NCBI GenBank assembly: GCA_016213775.1
Contig: JACQZR010000096.1
Span: 1-64,000 of the forward strand
Direction of reading: 5' to 3'
DNA length: 64,000 nt
Source of the DNA: Acidobacteriota bacterium
GTDB taxonomy: Bacteria; Acidobacteriota; Terriglobia; Bryobacterales; Bryobacteraceae
Every line of letters starts with the position of its first letter. Position 1 is the stretch's first letter. The notes below the pieces were generated by a model, which saw only the letters and a list, made by a program, of their open reading frames with translations, made no database searches and was not told the DNA's origin. A program made the position numbers and the translations under genes. This document shows, piece after piece, positions 34,750-45,784 of this stretch.

Positions 34750-36108
34750 GTGAGACGTCTTCTCTTGTGCCTGCTGCTGCCCGCGCTGGTTGCCTCCCCG
34801 CAATCAGCGACGTCCAAGATCCCCAAGGTCGTGTTCACCGATACGACCCTCGACAACGGCCTTCGCGTCATCCTCGCCGAGGACCATTACGCGCCAATCT
34901 ACGCCATCGCAGTCAGCTACAAGGTGGGCTCGCGCGATGAGCGCAAGGGCCGCACAGGCTTCGCGCACCTGTTTGAACACATGATGTTCAAAGGCTCGGA
35001 GAACGTCGGACCGGGAGAGTTGGATTACCTCATCTACACGAACGGCGGAAACATGAACGGTACCACCAACAACGACCGTACGCTGTACTTCGAGTCGCTG
35101 CCGAAGAACCAGCTCGATCTCGGTCTGTACCTGGAAGCGGACCGGATGAAGAGCCTCGTGATCACAGCGGAGAATCTGGAGAACCAGCGACAGGCGGTGA
35201 AGGAAGAGCGGCGGCTTCGAGTGGACAACCAGCCGTATGGCCAAACCGGCGAGAAGTACGAAGAACTCATCTACGACAACTTTGCCTATCAACATTCCGT
35301 CATCGGGTCGATGGCGGACCTGGACGCAGCGGACGTCAATGATGTGAAGCAGTTCTTCAGAACCTACTACGCGCCGAACAATGCAGTGGTGGCGCTGGTG
35401 GGCGATCTGAACACCAAGGAGACCCTGGCCAAGGTGAAAAAGTACTTTGGCTCCATCCCACGACAGGAACCGCCAAAGCCCGTTGACCTGACCGAACCAG
35501 CGAAAAACGGCGAGCGCCGCGCCAAAATCGACGACAAGCTCGCACGCCTCGCCATGCTCGACATCGGCTATCGCACTCCCGATCCGACGCACAAGGATTG
35601 GCCAGCGCTCAATGTGGCGGCGATGGTGTTGGGCGGACGTGAGAACTCGCGTCTGGCCGAGTTGCTGGTGCGCAACAAGGAACTGGCGCTGAATGTCAAC
35701 GTCAGCCTCGACCGCCGCGCAGGACCCGGATCGTTTGAGATTCGGACGATGGTTCGTCCCGGCAAAACGACGAAGGAGGTGGAGAGCCTCATCAGCGAGG
35801 AGATCTCCAAGCTGCACGCCGAGCCTGTGACCGAGAAGGAACTACAGCGCGTACGAGCCTCGCTTCGCCGGGCCGCGGTGTCCAGGATCACGGTCCTCTC
35901 GCGTGCGATGGCACTGGCCGACGCCGCAGCCCTGTACAACGATCCGAATCGTGTCAACACCGAATTGGACCGTCAACTCGCGGTGAGCGCGGCGGACATT
36001 CAACGGGCAGTGAAGAACTATCTGGTGAGTGCGAATCGCGTGGTGTTGGAGACCCTTCCCGCCGCGCCCGCGGGCAGCACGCGCGGACGCCGCCCCGCGG
36101 CGAACTAA
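34750..36108 (+). CDS. M16 zinc metallopeptidase, catalytic subunit
   Basis: A 452-residue secreted or periplasmic peptidase. A signal peptide (VRRLLLCLLLPALVASPQS) leads to the M16 N-terminal domain with the inverted zinc motif H73-L-F-E76-H77 and the distal ligand E153 (76 residues after H77, in KEERRLRV), the expected spacing. The second M16 domain (about 230-430) is the substrate-clamp half. The start is GTG 34750, preceded by GGAGG at 5 bases. The neighbour 10 bases downstream is an M16 homologue without the zinc motif, so the two probably form an alpha-beta type heterodimer like mitochondrial processing peptidase or the Sphingomonas M16B pair. It would degrade oligopeptides. Confidence 0.95.
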   Translation: MRRLLLCLLLPALVASPQSATSKIPKVVFTDTTLDNGLRVILAEDHYAPIYAIAVSYKVGSRDERKGRTGFAHLFEHMMFKGSENVGPGELDYLIYTNGGNMNGTTNNDRTLYFESLPKNQLDLGLYLEADRMKSLVITAENLENQRQAVKEERRLRVDNQPYGQTGEKYEELIYDNFAYQHSVIGSMADLDAADVNDVKQFFRTYYAPNNAVVALVGDLNTKETLAKVKKYFGSIPRQEPPKPVDLTEPAKNGERRAKIDDKLARLAMLDIGYRTPDPTHKDWPALNVAAMVLGGRENSRLAELLVRNKELALNVNVSLDRRAGPGSFEIRTMVRPGKTTKEVESLISEEISKLHAEPVTEKELQRVRASLRRAAVSRITVLSRAMALADAAALYNDPNRVNTELDRQLAVSAADIQRAVKNYLVSANRVVLETLPAAPAGSTRGRRPAAN

Positions 36109-36118
36109 GGAGAGCACA

Positions 36119-37582
36119 ATGACCATCGGAAACCTGTTTCTCATCTTCGCCTGCGCTGCATTGGCGCAAGAGCCCGAAGGCGCCGCACAATCGTTCCGCG
36201 GCATGGTGCGCCTGAACCGTGCACCGGTCTCCAACGAGATTCTCAAGATCAGACTACCCCGGCCCACGGAGACGAAGTTGTCCAACGGGCTGCGGTTGCT
36301 GGTGGTGGAGAGTCATCGCGCACCTACCATCTCGCTCACCATCACACTGCCCTCCTCCAGTTTGCGCGATCCGGCCGGCCTGCCAGGGCTCGCCTCGGCA
36401 ACCGCCGCGATGATCCAACTTGGCACCAGCAAACGCTCGGCGAAGCAACTTCGCGACGACCTGAGCGATATCGGCGCGACGCTGATTGTAACGGCGGGCG
36501 GCGGTGGTGGCGGGCGCGGGCGTGGCGGATTCGGTCCTACCTCGCCCGATGGGTCGGCGGTGATCGCACTCAGTTCCATGACCGAGAACTTCGATGCGGC
36601 GCTGGAACTCCTTACTGACGTCCTGCTGCACCCGGCGTTCCCGGAAGACGAGTTCCGCAAATGGAAGACGCGCGAGCTTGGTCAGTTGGAACAGTTGAAG
36701 ACGTCGCCGACATCGCTGGGGTCCGAAATGATGTACAAGACGCTGTATCCCGGCGATGCACGTTCCAGCACACGAGTGACGGAAGAGTCGATTCAGAAGA
36801 TGACTCGCGATGACCTCATTGCGCACTACAAGAGCTACTACCTGCCGGCCGGACGGCTCGCCGGCATCGCGGGCGACATCAACGCGAAGCAAGCAGTGGC
36901 CAAACTGGAGAAGGCTCTGAGCGGATGGAAAGGCGGTCCGGTGGAGCGTCTCACGCTGCCTCTCAATCCTCCCATCGCGGAGAAAAAAGTGATCCTGCAA
37001 TCACGTCCCAACTCCGTGCAGACCTATCTCATCGCCGCCAACCGTTCGTTGGAACGCACGAATCCTGACTACATCGCTAGCATGGTGGTGAATCAGGTGT
37101 TGGGATCCGGGCCTGCTTCGCGGCTATTCCGCATTCTGCGCGAGGAGAAGGGGTACACCTACGGCGTGTACTCCGCTTTCACTGCCAGCCGCTACAGTCA
37201 TCACTTCACGGCCGCGATGCAGGTGCGTACCGAGGTGACCGAAGCCGCGCTTGCGGATCTGCTGCGGGAGTTGCGCGACATCGCCGAGCGTCCCGTGCCC
37301 AAGGATGAATTAGACGGCGCAAAAAGGGCTATTGTCGCCAGCTTCGCCATGTCGCTGGAGAACCCATCGGGCGTACTTTCGCAATGGATGATCCAGCGCG
37401 AATACGGCCTCCCGGAAGACTACTTCGACACGTTTCCGGAGAAGGTGATGAAGGTGGATGCCGCCGAGCTTCAGCGCGTCGCCAAGAAGTACGTTCCCTA
37501 TGCGAACACGCAGATCATCGCGGTTGGCGACGGCGACAAGATTCGCGAAGTACTAAAGAAGTTCGGCCCCGTGGCGGAGTAG
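36119..37582 (+). CDS. M16 family protein, non-catalytic partner subunit
   Basis: A 487-residue secreted M16 homologue with a short signal peptide (IGNLFLIFACAALAQ). Where the catalytic subunit has HLFEH this protein has LPGLASATAAM, so it cannot bind zinc. The C-terminal domain keeps the Arg/Tyr substrate-binding motif seen in partner subunits (R338 and R341 with Y346/Y348 in REEKGYTYG). A glycine-rich insertion (GGGGGGRGRGGFG) lies near residue 127, at the position of the glycine-rich loop that helps draw substrate into the MPP alpha subunit. AAGGAGAG precedes the ATG. The gene pair is an operon with a 10-base gap. Confidence 0.93.
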   Translation: MTIGNLFLIFACAALAQEPEGAAQSFRGMVRLNRAPVSNEILKIRLPRPTETKLSNGLRLLVVESHRAPTISLTITLPSSSLRDPAGLPGLASATAAMIQLGTSKRSAKQLRDDLSDIGATLIVTAGGGGGGRGRGGFGPTSPDGSAVIALSSMTENFDAALELLTDVLLHPAFPEDEFRKWKTRELGQLEQLKTSPTSLGSEMMYKTLYPGDARSSTRVTEESIQKMTRDDLIAHYKSYYLPAGRLAGIAGDINAKQAVAKLEKALSGWKGGPVERLTLPLNPPIAEKKVILQSRPNSVQTYLIAANRSLERTNPDYIASMVVNQVLGSGPASRLFRILREEKGYTYGVYSAFTASRYSHHFTAAMQVRTEVTEAALADLLRELRDIAERPVPKDELDGAKRAIVASFAMSLENPSGVLSQWMIQREYGLPEDYFDTFPEKVMKVDAAELQRVAKKYVPYANTQIIAVGDGDKIREVLKKFGPVAE

Positions 37583-37589
37583 GCCGCGC

Positions 37590-37748
37590 GTGGGCATCGC
37601 CGCCGACTTCGTTCTCATCGTTGTTGCCGGCTTGCTCGGCGGACTCCTCGCGCGCGCTTTGCGGCTCCCGCTGCTGGTTGGGTACGTCGTCGCGGGAGTG
37701 TTCGTCGGACCGCACACCGACACGTACGTAATTACGAGAGTTGGTTAA
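37590..37748 (+). pseudogene. Truncated CPA2-type cation:proton antiporter (N-terminal fragment)
   Basis: From a GTG at 37590, 52 residues can be read. The first 45 (GLLGGLLARALRLPLLVGY, VVAGVFVGPHT) match the first two TM helices of KefB/CPA2 antiporters, usually about 400-650 residues. After TDTYVI the similarity stops and a TAA follows at 37746. No downstream frame restores the gene. It begins 8 bases after the M16 partner stop, so it was once the third gene of that operon. A small expressed membrane peptide cannot be excluded. Confidence 0.7.
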
Positions 37749-37777
37749 TGGAGAACATCCTTCCCAAAGAAGGTCTC

Positions 37778-37818
37778 AGCAAAAGATGAAGGCGCGGACA
37801 CTGTGGGTGCCCGCGCCT
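37778..37818 (-). terminator. Likely terminator of the sugar isomerase gene
   Basis: AGGCGCGG (37790-37797) and CCGCGCCT (37811-37818) pair as an 8-base GC stem with a 13-base loop. Reading the minus strand, the stem is followed by TTCATCTTTT, a T-rich tail. It lies 25 bases after the stop of the isomerase gene. Confidence 0.55.
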
Positions 37819-37842
37819 CTCTGCGATGAACTCAGTTCTACC

Positions 37843-38817
37843 TTACGCGCTGGTGTTTTCCACCCACCACGGCTTGGACGCAGGGTCGGAGATGACCAGA
37901 TCCTGGAGGAACTTCGCGGCCTTGGTGAGACCTTCTTCCGGCGACATGAGCGAATCCTCATGCTCGATGGAGAGGACGTAATCGTAACCGTACATGCGCA
38001 GCGTGGACACGAACTCTTTCCACCACTCGGCGCCATGGCCGTAGCCGCAGGTGCGGAAGACCCAGGCGCGGTTCTTCTCGTCGGTGTAGAGCTTCATGTC
38101 GAGCACGCCGGACTTCGGCAGGTTGACATTGTAGATTTGCGTGTCCTTGGCGTGCACGTGGAAGATGGAATCGCCGAGAACGCGGATAGCGGCGATCGGA
38201 TCAATGCCTTGCCAGAACATGTGGCTCGGATCGTAGTTGCAACCGATAGCGGGCCCGCATGCTTCGCGCAGCTTCAACATGGTTTCCGGGCTATAGACGA
38301 TGAAGCCCGGGTGCATCTCGATTGCGACTTTCACCCCATGATCGGCGGCAAACTGCGCGCGCTTGCTCCAGTAGGGAATTGTCTTCTTTTCCCATTGCCA
38401 CTTCAGGAGCTCCTGATAGTGCGGCGGCCAGGGCGACGTCACCCAGTTCGGATACTTTGCTTTGTCACTGTCGCCGGGGCAGCCAGAGAAGTCGATCACT
38501 ACCGGTACGCCGAGCTTTTCAGCGAGCAGGATGGACTTACGGTTCACCTCGGTGTTTTTCTTGGCTATGTCCGAATCCGGGTGCAGCGGTTCGCCATGGC
38601 AGCTCAGGGCGCTGATGGAGATGCCGTTATCGTCGAGCTTCTGTTTGAATTCCTTAAGCTTGGTCTTGTTCTCCAGCAGCGACAGTTGAATGTGCGGGTC
38701 GCCGGGGTAGTTGCCAGTTCCAAGCTCGACCGTGCTGATGCCGATGCTCTTCAGTTTTTCGATCACCTGATCCAGCGAAAACTGGGACAGAAGAGCGGTG
38801 AATACGCCAACTCTCAC
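37843..38817 (-). CDS. Sugar phosphate isomerase/epimerase (xylose isomerase-like TIM barrel)
   Basis: A 324-residue cytoplasmic TIM-barrel protein of the AP_endonuc_2 superfamily. Metal ligands can be assigned as E in VAIEMHPG, D and H in CNYDPSHMFW, H in FHVHAKD and E in LSIEHED, the usual four-site arrangement of sugar epimerases. The N-terminus MRVGVFTALL begins the first strand. It is a single-gene unit with a terminator at 37778-37818, and lies downstream of a sulfatase on the same strand, 63 bases apart. A role in sugar or inositol catabolism with the window's Gfo/Idh/MocA enzymes is plausible but unproven. Confidence 0.93.
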   Translation of the reverse strand: MRVGVFTALLSQFSLDQVIEKLKSIGISTVELGTGNYPGDPHIQLSLLENKTKLKEFKQKLDDNGISISALSCHGEPLHPDSDIAKKNTEVNRKSILLAEKLGVPVVIDFSGCPGDSDKAKYPNWVTSPWPPHYQELLKWQWEKKTIPYWSKRAQFAADHGVKVAIEMHPGFIVYSPETMLKLREACGPAIGCNYDPSHMFWQGIDPIAAIRVLGDSIFHVHAKDTQIYNVNLPKSGVLDMKLYTDEKNRAWVFRTCGYGHGAEWWKEFVSTLRMYGYDYVLSIEHEDSLMSPEEGLTKAAKFLQDLVISDPASKPWWVENTSA

Positions 38818-38880
38818 GTTGTGGCCTCCTCGAAAGGTTTGAAAAAATACCGTTGTCAGTCTAACATTTTTGTGGCCCGG

Positions 38881-40317
38881 CTAGACGGGGCGGCTGCGGC
38901 CTTCGCGCTGGTATTTTTCGAGCAGTGCTTTCAGATTCTTCACAATGTCGGGGCGTTTGAAATAGAGGTTGTCCTGTTCCAACGGATCGGCCTTCATGTT
39001 GTACAACTCGCCTTCCGGCTCGCCCGGCTTGGGTGTGATCTTCTGCGGAGTGCTGAAGCCCCACGAGCCGCGGCCGAGAGCGAGTTTCCATTCCCCCTGA
39101 CGGACCGCAAACAAACCTTGACTGGAATGATGGATGATCACTTCGCGCACCGCGCTCACTGGCTTGCTGCCGAGCAGTGCGGGCACCATGGAGAAGCTAT
39201 CCTCGGCAGAGTCGCGCGGTAGTTTGGCCCCTGTGATCTCCGCCGCAGTGGCCATCAGATCCGTCAAACAGACGATCTGATCGGAGACTCGATTGGGTTG
39301 GATCCTGCCGGGCCAGCGTGCCAGGAATGGAATGCGATGACCGCCGTCGAAAATGTCGGCCTTCTGGCCGCGAAGGCGGCCGTTGGCGCGATGTTTGTGC
39401 ATCTCGATTTCTTCCGGTGTCCAGTGCGCGCCATTGTCGCTGGTGACGACCAGCAGTGTGTTGCCTGCGAGTCCGTTACGTTCGAGCGCGGCCATCACCT
39501 GACCAACCAGGTCATCCACCTGGACCACGAAATCGCCATATGGACCGGCCTTGGCTTTGCCCTGGAATTGCTTTGTGGGGAGCCAGGGAGTGTGAGGTCC
39601 GGTGAGTGCGAAATAAAGGAAGAAGGGTCTCTGCGCCCCCTTCTGTTGATCGAGGAATTGGATGGCGCGCTCGCTGATCCTGGGAAGCACATCGATGTGC
39701 TTGAAGCTGGGGGCGACGCCGCCTTCGCGCCAGAAAATGCCGCGCTGTTCGCGAACCCCATCCACGTGTTTGGTGGGCTGTTCCACGGCGCGGTCATTCT
39801 CCACGTAGAGGTACGGCGCCATGTCCAAAGATGCCGGGATGCCGAAGAAGGAGTCGTAACCGGCGTCGAGAGGGCCGGGACGCAACGGTTTGCTGTAATC
39901 GGTGACTTTGTCGTTGCCGAGGCCGAGGTGCCATTTGCCAATGGCCGCGGTGCGATAGCCTTGATCGCGGAGCATGGAAGCAACTGTCATGCGGCCGGGT
40001 TCAGGCAAATAGGGCGACTCACCGCCGAGAACACCTTGCTTCAGTTTCGACCGCCAGCAGTAGCGGCCAGTGAGGATGCCGTAGCGCGTGGGCGTGCAGA
40101 CGCTCGATGGCGAGTGGGCATCAGAGAAGCGGACCCCCTGGCCGGCAAGCTTGTCCATGTTGGGTGTCGGGATCCTGGAATCGGGGTTGTAGCAGCCGAG
40201 ATCACCTCTGCCCAGGTCGTCGGCAAGGACGTACACGATGTTGGGGCGTTCAGCGGCAAAGGCGGCGTGCGGAAGGCAGGCAGCGGAGGAGGAGAGGAAG
40301 AAATGTCTGCGGTTCAT
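38881..40317 (-). CDS. Secreted arylsulfatase, type I (formylglycine)
   Basis: A 478-residue sulfatase. The N-terminal signal has R3-R4 followed by a hydrophobic stretch ending AAFAAE, possibly Tat type. The metal pair D33/D34 is in VLADDLG. The modified cysteine is C74 in the motif C-T-P-T-R78, followed by GILTGRY, which requires formylglycine conversion by a maturase not present here. Later conserved parts are AIGKWHLG and VTSDNGAH. It hydrolyses sulfate esters, probably on sulfated glycans. The ATG at 40317 begins the signal. It lies 63 bases upstream of the sugar isomerase gene and may share transcription. Confidence 0.95.
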   Translation of the reverse strand: MNRRHFFLSSSAACLPHAAFAAERPNIVYVLADDLGRGDLGCYNPDSRIPTPNMDKLAGQGVRFSDAHSPSSVCTPTRYGILTGRYCWRSKLKQGVLGGESPYLPEPGRMTVASMLRDQGYRTAAIGKWHLGLGNDKVTDYSKPLRPGPLDAGYDSFFGIPASLDMAPYLYVENDRAVEQPTKHVDGVREQRGIFWREGGVAPSFKHIDVLPRISERAIQFLDQQKGAQRPFFLYFALTGPHTPWLPTKQFQGKAKAGPYGDFVVQVDDLVGQVMAALERNGLAGNTLLVVTSDNGAHWTPEEIEMHKHRANGRLRGQKADIFDGGHRIPFLARWPGRIQPNRVSDQIVCLTDLMATAAEITGAKLPRDSAEDSFSMVPALLGSKPVSAVREVIIHHSSQGLFAVRQGEWKLALGRGSWGFSTPQKITPKPGEPEGELYNMKADPLEQDNLYFKRPDIVKNLKALLEKYQREGRSRPV

Positions 40318-40445
40318 TGGCGTGTTTGAAGGAAAGCGCACTCCGTTGTGCGCGTAATCCTCAACAGAGCTTATCACCTTCAGCAGCCTGCGTTTTTGTG
40401 CGAGTGCCGTATCCCTGGTTTCTCCCCACGGTGAGGTTCAGGGAA

Positions 40446-40486
40446 AAGAGAAAGGGCGGAAGCCCCCCTGAAGGAGCATCCGCCCT
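40446..40486 (-). terminator. Intrinsic terminator after pnp
   Basis: AGGGCGGA (40453-40460) and TCCGCCCT (40479-40486) form a perfect 8-base GC-rich stem with an 18-base loop. On the minus strand it is followed by TTCTCTTTTCC. It lies 32 bases after the pnp stop, where a terminator for the rpsO-pnp unit is expected. Confidence 0.75.
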
Positions 40487-40518
40487 CTAAACGCAATTCG
40501 ATCAAGACCGAGGCGAAG

Positions 40519-42639
<2,121 letters not shown>

Positions 42640-42666
42640 GTAGAAAGTCCTCCAAATCTTGACCAC

Positions 42667-42683
42667 TCAGGGGGGTGCCCTGA
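42667..42683 (-). promoter_or_regulatory. Small hairpin in the pnp leader
   Basis: TCAGGG and CCCTGA form a perfect 6-base stem with a 5-base loop, 28 bases upstream of the pnp start codon. In enterobacteria the pnp leader folds into an RNase III-cleaved hairpin for autoregulation. This one is shorter; its role is inferred by position only. Confidence 0.3.
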
Positions 42684-42832
42684 ACGGCCCGAGTCAGGAA
42701 GACTGAATCGGAGGAACCAGCAGATACCCCATTCTCCACGAACTCGCATCGGCAAGCCTATGGAAAACACCAACCTGCCAGGAACCGTCCGGGCAGGAGA
42801 AGCGGGGTTTGGGTGATCGTGACAGATCCGCG

Positions 42833-43102
42833 TTAGCGGCGGATTCCCAGACGCGTGATCAAATCCTTGTAGCGTTCCGGAGAGTTTGCCTTCAAGTACT
42901 TGAGCAACCTGCGGCGGCGAGCCACCATTGTCAACAGGCCGAGCCGGGACGAATGATCCTTTTGATGGGACTTAAAATGCTCGGTAAGCTGCGCAATGCG
43001 CTGACTCAGGATGGCCACCTGCACTTCGGTTGAACCGGAGTCGGTCTTGTGCACCTTATACTTCGAAATCACCTGTTTTTTTGCTTCACTAGCCAGCGCC
43101 AT
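42833..43102 (-). CDS. rpsO: 30S ribosomal protein S15
   Basis: An 89-residue primary 16S rRNA-binding protein of the small-subunit platform. The sequence carries the S15 signature (HKTDSGSTEVQVAILSQRI, LTEHFKSHQKDHSSRLGLL, RRRRLLKYLK) over full family length, including the conserved His-Asp-Ser/Ser-Arg contact region. It is the first gene of the rpsO-pnp cluster. The candidate promoter lies at 43158-43185. S15 often represses its own mRNA; no specific leader fold is claimed here. Confidence 0.99.
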   Translation of the reverse strand: MALASEAKKQVISKYKVHKTDSGSTEVQVAILSQRIAQLTEHFKSHQKDHSSRLGLLTMVARRRRLLKYLKANSPERYKDLITRLGIRR

Positions 43103-43157
43103 TTGAAAGTACGTACCTTTCGCGTTCCTATTCTTTCAGTCTTATCCTCAGATCAGG

Positions 43158-43185
43158 TTAACACAGTTGTTGCGGAAGATGCCAA
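43158..43185 (-). promoter_or_regulatory. Candidate rpsO promoter
   Basis: On the minus strand TTGGCA (43180-43185) is 16 bases from TGTTAA (43158-43163). The -35 box fits five of six positions, and the -10 box is weak. It sits in the 108-base gap before rpsO, about 55 bases upstream of its start. Confidence 0.3.
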
Positions 43186-43210
43186 CGCGCGCAGTGGCTG
43201 CAAGTAAGGG

Positions 43211-45784
43211 TTAGTCCACGCGCGCGCGGATGCCGAGATTTCCGGGCCGTAGCGCGGGGTTTGTGTCGATCAACTGGAAGGTGACGCCGTCCGCGCTGGT
43301 GTAGGATCGCTGCCGCGATGGCGGGGAGACGTCCAAGACGGCGGGAAACACGTTTTGCCGGTTCGCAATCGAGAAGCCGACGACGAAATCGCCGCTTTGA
43401 ATCGTCACGGGCGTGACCGGCACATCGCTGAATCCATCCACGGAGGCGACCCGGAAGGCCGTGCTGGTGAACGCGAGGCCAGTCATTGAACCGCCCTGAC
43501 TCGACGCCCGGAGCACGGTGAGCTGCGTGCCGGCTGGAAGTTCCGCGCCGTCAATGAAGATCAACACACTACGTAAGGTGGCGGGATAGCGCGTGGGGGT
43601 GAGGCGGTTGACGAAATAGCCGGTTCCGGGGCTCAGCGGGAACCCGGCGACCAGTTCGAACGTCCCGTCGTCAACCTGGAGGAGCGTTGGCGTAGCGGTC
43701 GAGGCCACTCCGGTCCCCCGCAGATCCACAGATACGGCCGCTCTGGCGGCATCGTTGCTCGTGAGCGTCAAGGTCCCCGTGACAGCAGCGGCGGTTGTCG
43801 GCGTGAAGCGCACCACGACGCTCTCGATCAGCCCCGGGCTGACGGAAAGTGGAAAGGCGGTTGGCCGCACGACAGTGAACCTCGCGTTGGAGCTGGCAAT
43901 GGAGCGGATGGAGAGAGCCGCGCCTCCGGCGTTGCGCACCGAGACGGTCAGTTCGCGAGTCTGGCCGATCGTCACCGTTCCAAAGTCGAGGGACGAAGGC
44001 GTGACGGCGATGGATGGGGCGGCTGGCGGCGACTCCCCGATTCCCGCGAGCGTCACATCCACGCCGGCGATCCGCATTACGCCGCTTTGCTCGCCTGGGG
44101 CGATCGGTGAGAAGCGCACCGTCACCACCTGCACCAGGCCAGATCCGACGGTGAACGGAGGCGGCGGCGTGGGAGGCGAAACGATGCTAAACCTGGCGTT
44201 GGTGATCGTGATGTTGTCGATGGGAAGCGGCGTACTGCCCGGATTGCGAACCGTCAGGCTGAGTTCTCTCGCCTGAGTCACCGCTACACGGCCGAAGTCG
44301 AGGCGGGTGGGCGACACCTCGGCTGCCGGGCGCGCCGCCACTCCGTTTCCCGAGATGGCGATGTTGATGCCGGCAACGGCGAACGTGACCGACTGTGTGC
44401 CGGTGGCGGCTGGCCGGAAGCGCACCCCAAGCGCAAGCTGGCCACTGGCGGGCACGGTGAACGGCGCGGACGGGGTGACGATGGTGAAGGGTCCCGCCGG
44501 CATCCGCATCACCGTCTCCGTGAACGAAAACGGCATGCGGTTGCGGAGGACGATTTCCAGTTCGCGGCTGGCGCCTATTTCGACGTCTCCAAAGGCCAGA
44601 CTGGTGGGGCTTGCCAGCAGCGGTGCGGTGGCGGCTCGCAGCAGCTCCGCCACGGGATACGCCGCCGTCTTGCCGGCGTCGGATCTCTCGTCAACCACCG
44701 GAGGTTCCGGTTCGTCCTGATGCACCAGCATGACGTTGGTGATGGAGTACGGGCCGGCTGGAGCGAGGCTCGCCAATGTTTCCAGAGCGAGGTTCACTTC
44801 GATTCGCGATTTGCCCTTTTCGAGGACCGCCGCGCGGCGCGCCGGCACGGCGAGCTGCTCGCTTCCGACTTTCAACAGCAGCAGGTACTCTCCAGCAGTC
44901 GCCACATCCAGATTCGCCCCCAGGACAATCCGGTCGGCAAGACCGTCGCCGTTGTCATCCACGGCGGAATCGTAGATTGACTCGATCACCGCCAACGGCG
45001 CCAGCACGCGGAATTCTGCCGAAGCGAGCCTCGAAAAAGCAATGCCGGAGCGCGAGACGCCGGTCGCTTTCATAGCCGCAAGGAAGCGTCCGGGTCCCGG
45101 CGGACGCCACAGGGCAAAGTAGTTGCCATCACCAGCCTGCCCGTCCAGATCGTGGGAGTCCTCGAGTGTCAGGTCGGTCGCCGTTGCCGCTTCGTCGTCC
45201 TGGGCGCGAATGCGCACGATGGCGCGCACGGCGGCGAGCGGCGCGGCGCCGTCGAAAAAGACGCCGGTCAGGGCAACGGGTTCGTCCAGGCGGTAGATCC
45301 CCTTCCCGGTGGCGACTCCCGCGCGCACCGCCGAGCTGGAGGTGTAGGTCGCCACGACGGCCGCCTGAGCGATGACATTCGCGGGCGTGGCCTTGACGCG
45401 GTACAGGCCCTCTGGCGATGCCGGGGGAAGTCCGATGAACGTGTGGAAGCCAGGCATGGAGAGCGGCCCAGGGATGATCGCGTTCGAGGGAAGTCCCTCG
45501 AAGGAAGAGTAGGAATAACCGAGCGTGCCGGCATTTTGAGCGGTGATCTCGATGCCTGCCGGCGTCAGCAGGCTGATCGTGGCGCCCTGCGCCGATACCA
45601 CCACGTGAAACACATCGCCGCCCCCAGGCGCTGGATCGGCAATGAACTCGAGGATCGCCGCCTCGGCCCCGGGCGCGATGAGCGCAGCGCGGCTGTCCCG
45701 GCTGGTGAGATGGATCGCCGATTGGTCTTGGGCGATGCCGCAGCGAGCGGCCGTCAACATCGCCAGAATAAGTGCCGTGGTCAT
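43211..45784 (-). CDS. Secreted multi-domain protein with Hydin/choice-of-anchor D repeats
   Basis: An 857-residue secreted protein, with a short signal peptide (about 1-18). Residues about 20-380 are beta-sandwich modules, including a DDNGDGLADRI calcium-loop-like motif near 275. From about 390 to 690 three Ig-like repeats of the ASPM-SPD-2-Hydin type recur, each starting LDFGxVxIGxxRELxxxxRN (390s, 490s, 590s). The last 150 residues form a separate domain with no assigned family. The start overlaps the end of the upstream hydrolase gene by 4 bases (ATGA), so they are translated together. It may be a surface or matrix protein partner of that hydrolase. Function unknown. Confidence 0.75.
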   Translation of the reverse strand: MTTALILAMLTAARCGIAQDQSAIHLTSRDSRAALIAPGAEAAILEFIADPAPGGGDVFHVVVSAQGATISLLTPAGIEITAQNAGTLGYSYSSFEGLPSNAIIPGPLSMPGFHTFIGLPPASPEGLYRVKATPANVIAQAAVVATYTSSSAVRAGVATGKGIYRLDEPVALTGVFFDGAAPLAAVRAIVRIRAQDDEAATATDLTLEDSHDLDGQAGDGNYFALWRPPGPGRFLAAMKATGVSRSGIAFSRLASAEFRVLAPLAVIESIYDSAVDDNGDGLADRIVLGANLDVATAGEYLLLLKVGSEQLAVPARRAAVLEKGKSRIEVNLALETLASLAPAGPYSITNVMLVHQDEPEPPVVDERSDAGKTAAYPVAELLRAATAPLLASPTSLAFGDVEIGASRELEIVLRNRMPFSFTETVMRMPAGPFTIVTPSAPFTVPASGQLALGVRFRPAATGTQSVTFAVAGINIAISGNGVAARPAAEVSPTRLDFGRVAVTQARELSLTVRNPGSTPLPIDNITITNARFSIVSPPTPPPPFTVGSGLVQVVTVRFSPIAPGEQSGVMRIAGVDVTLAGIGESPPAAPSIAVTPSSLDFGTVTIGQTRELTVSVRNAGGAALSIRSIASSNARFTVVRPTAFPLSVSPGLIESVVVRFTPTTAAAVTGTLTLTSNDAARAAVSVDLRGTGVASTATPTLLQVDDGTFELVAGFPLSPGTGYFVNRLTPTRYPATLRSVLIFIDGAELPAGTQLTVLRASSQGGSMTGLAFTSTAFRVASVDGFSDVPVTPVTIQSGDFVVGFSIANRQNVFPAVLDVSPPSRQRSYTSADGVTFQLIDTNPALRPGNLGIRARVD

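Noticed and set aside
37741-39222. Open plus-strand frame of 493 residues across the sugar isomerase
   Set aside because: The minus strand carries the clear TIM-barrel enzyme; the plus frame also runs into the sulfatase gene, which a real gene would not.
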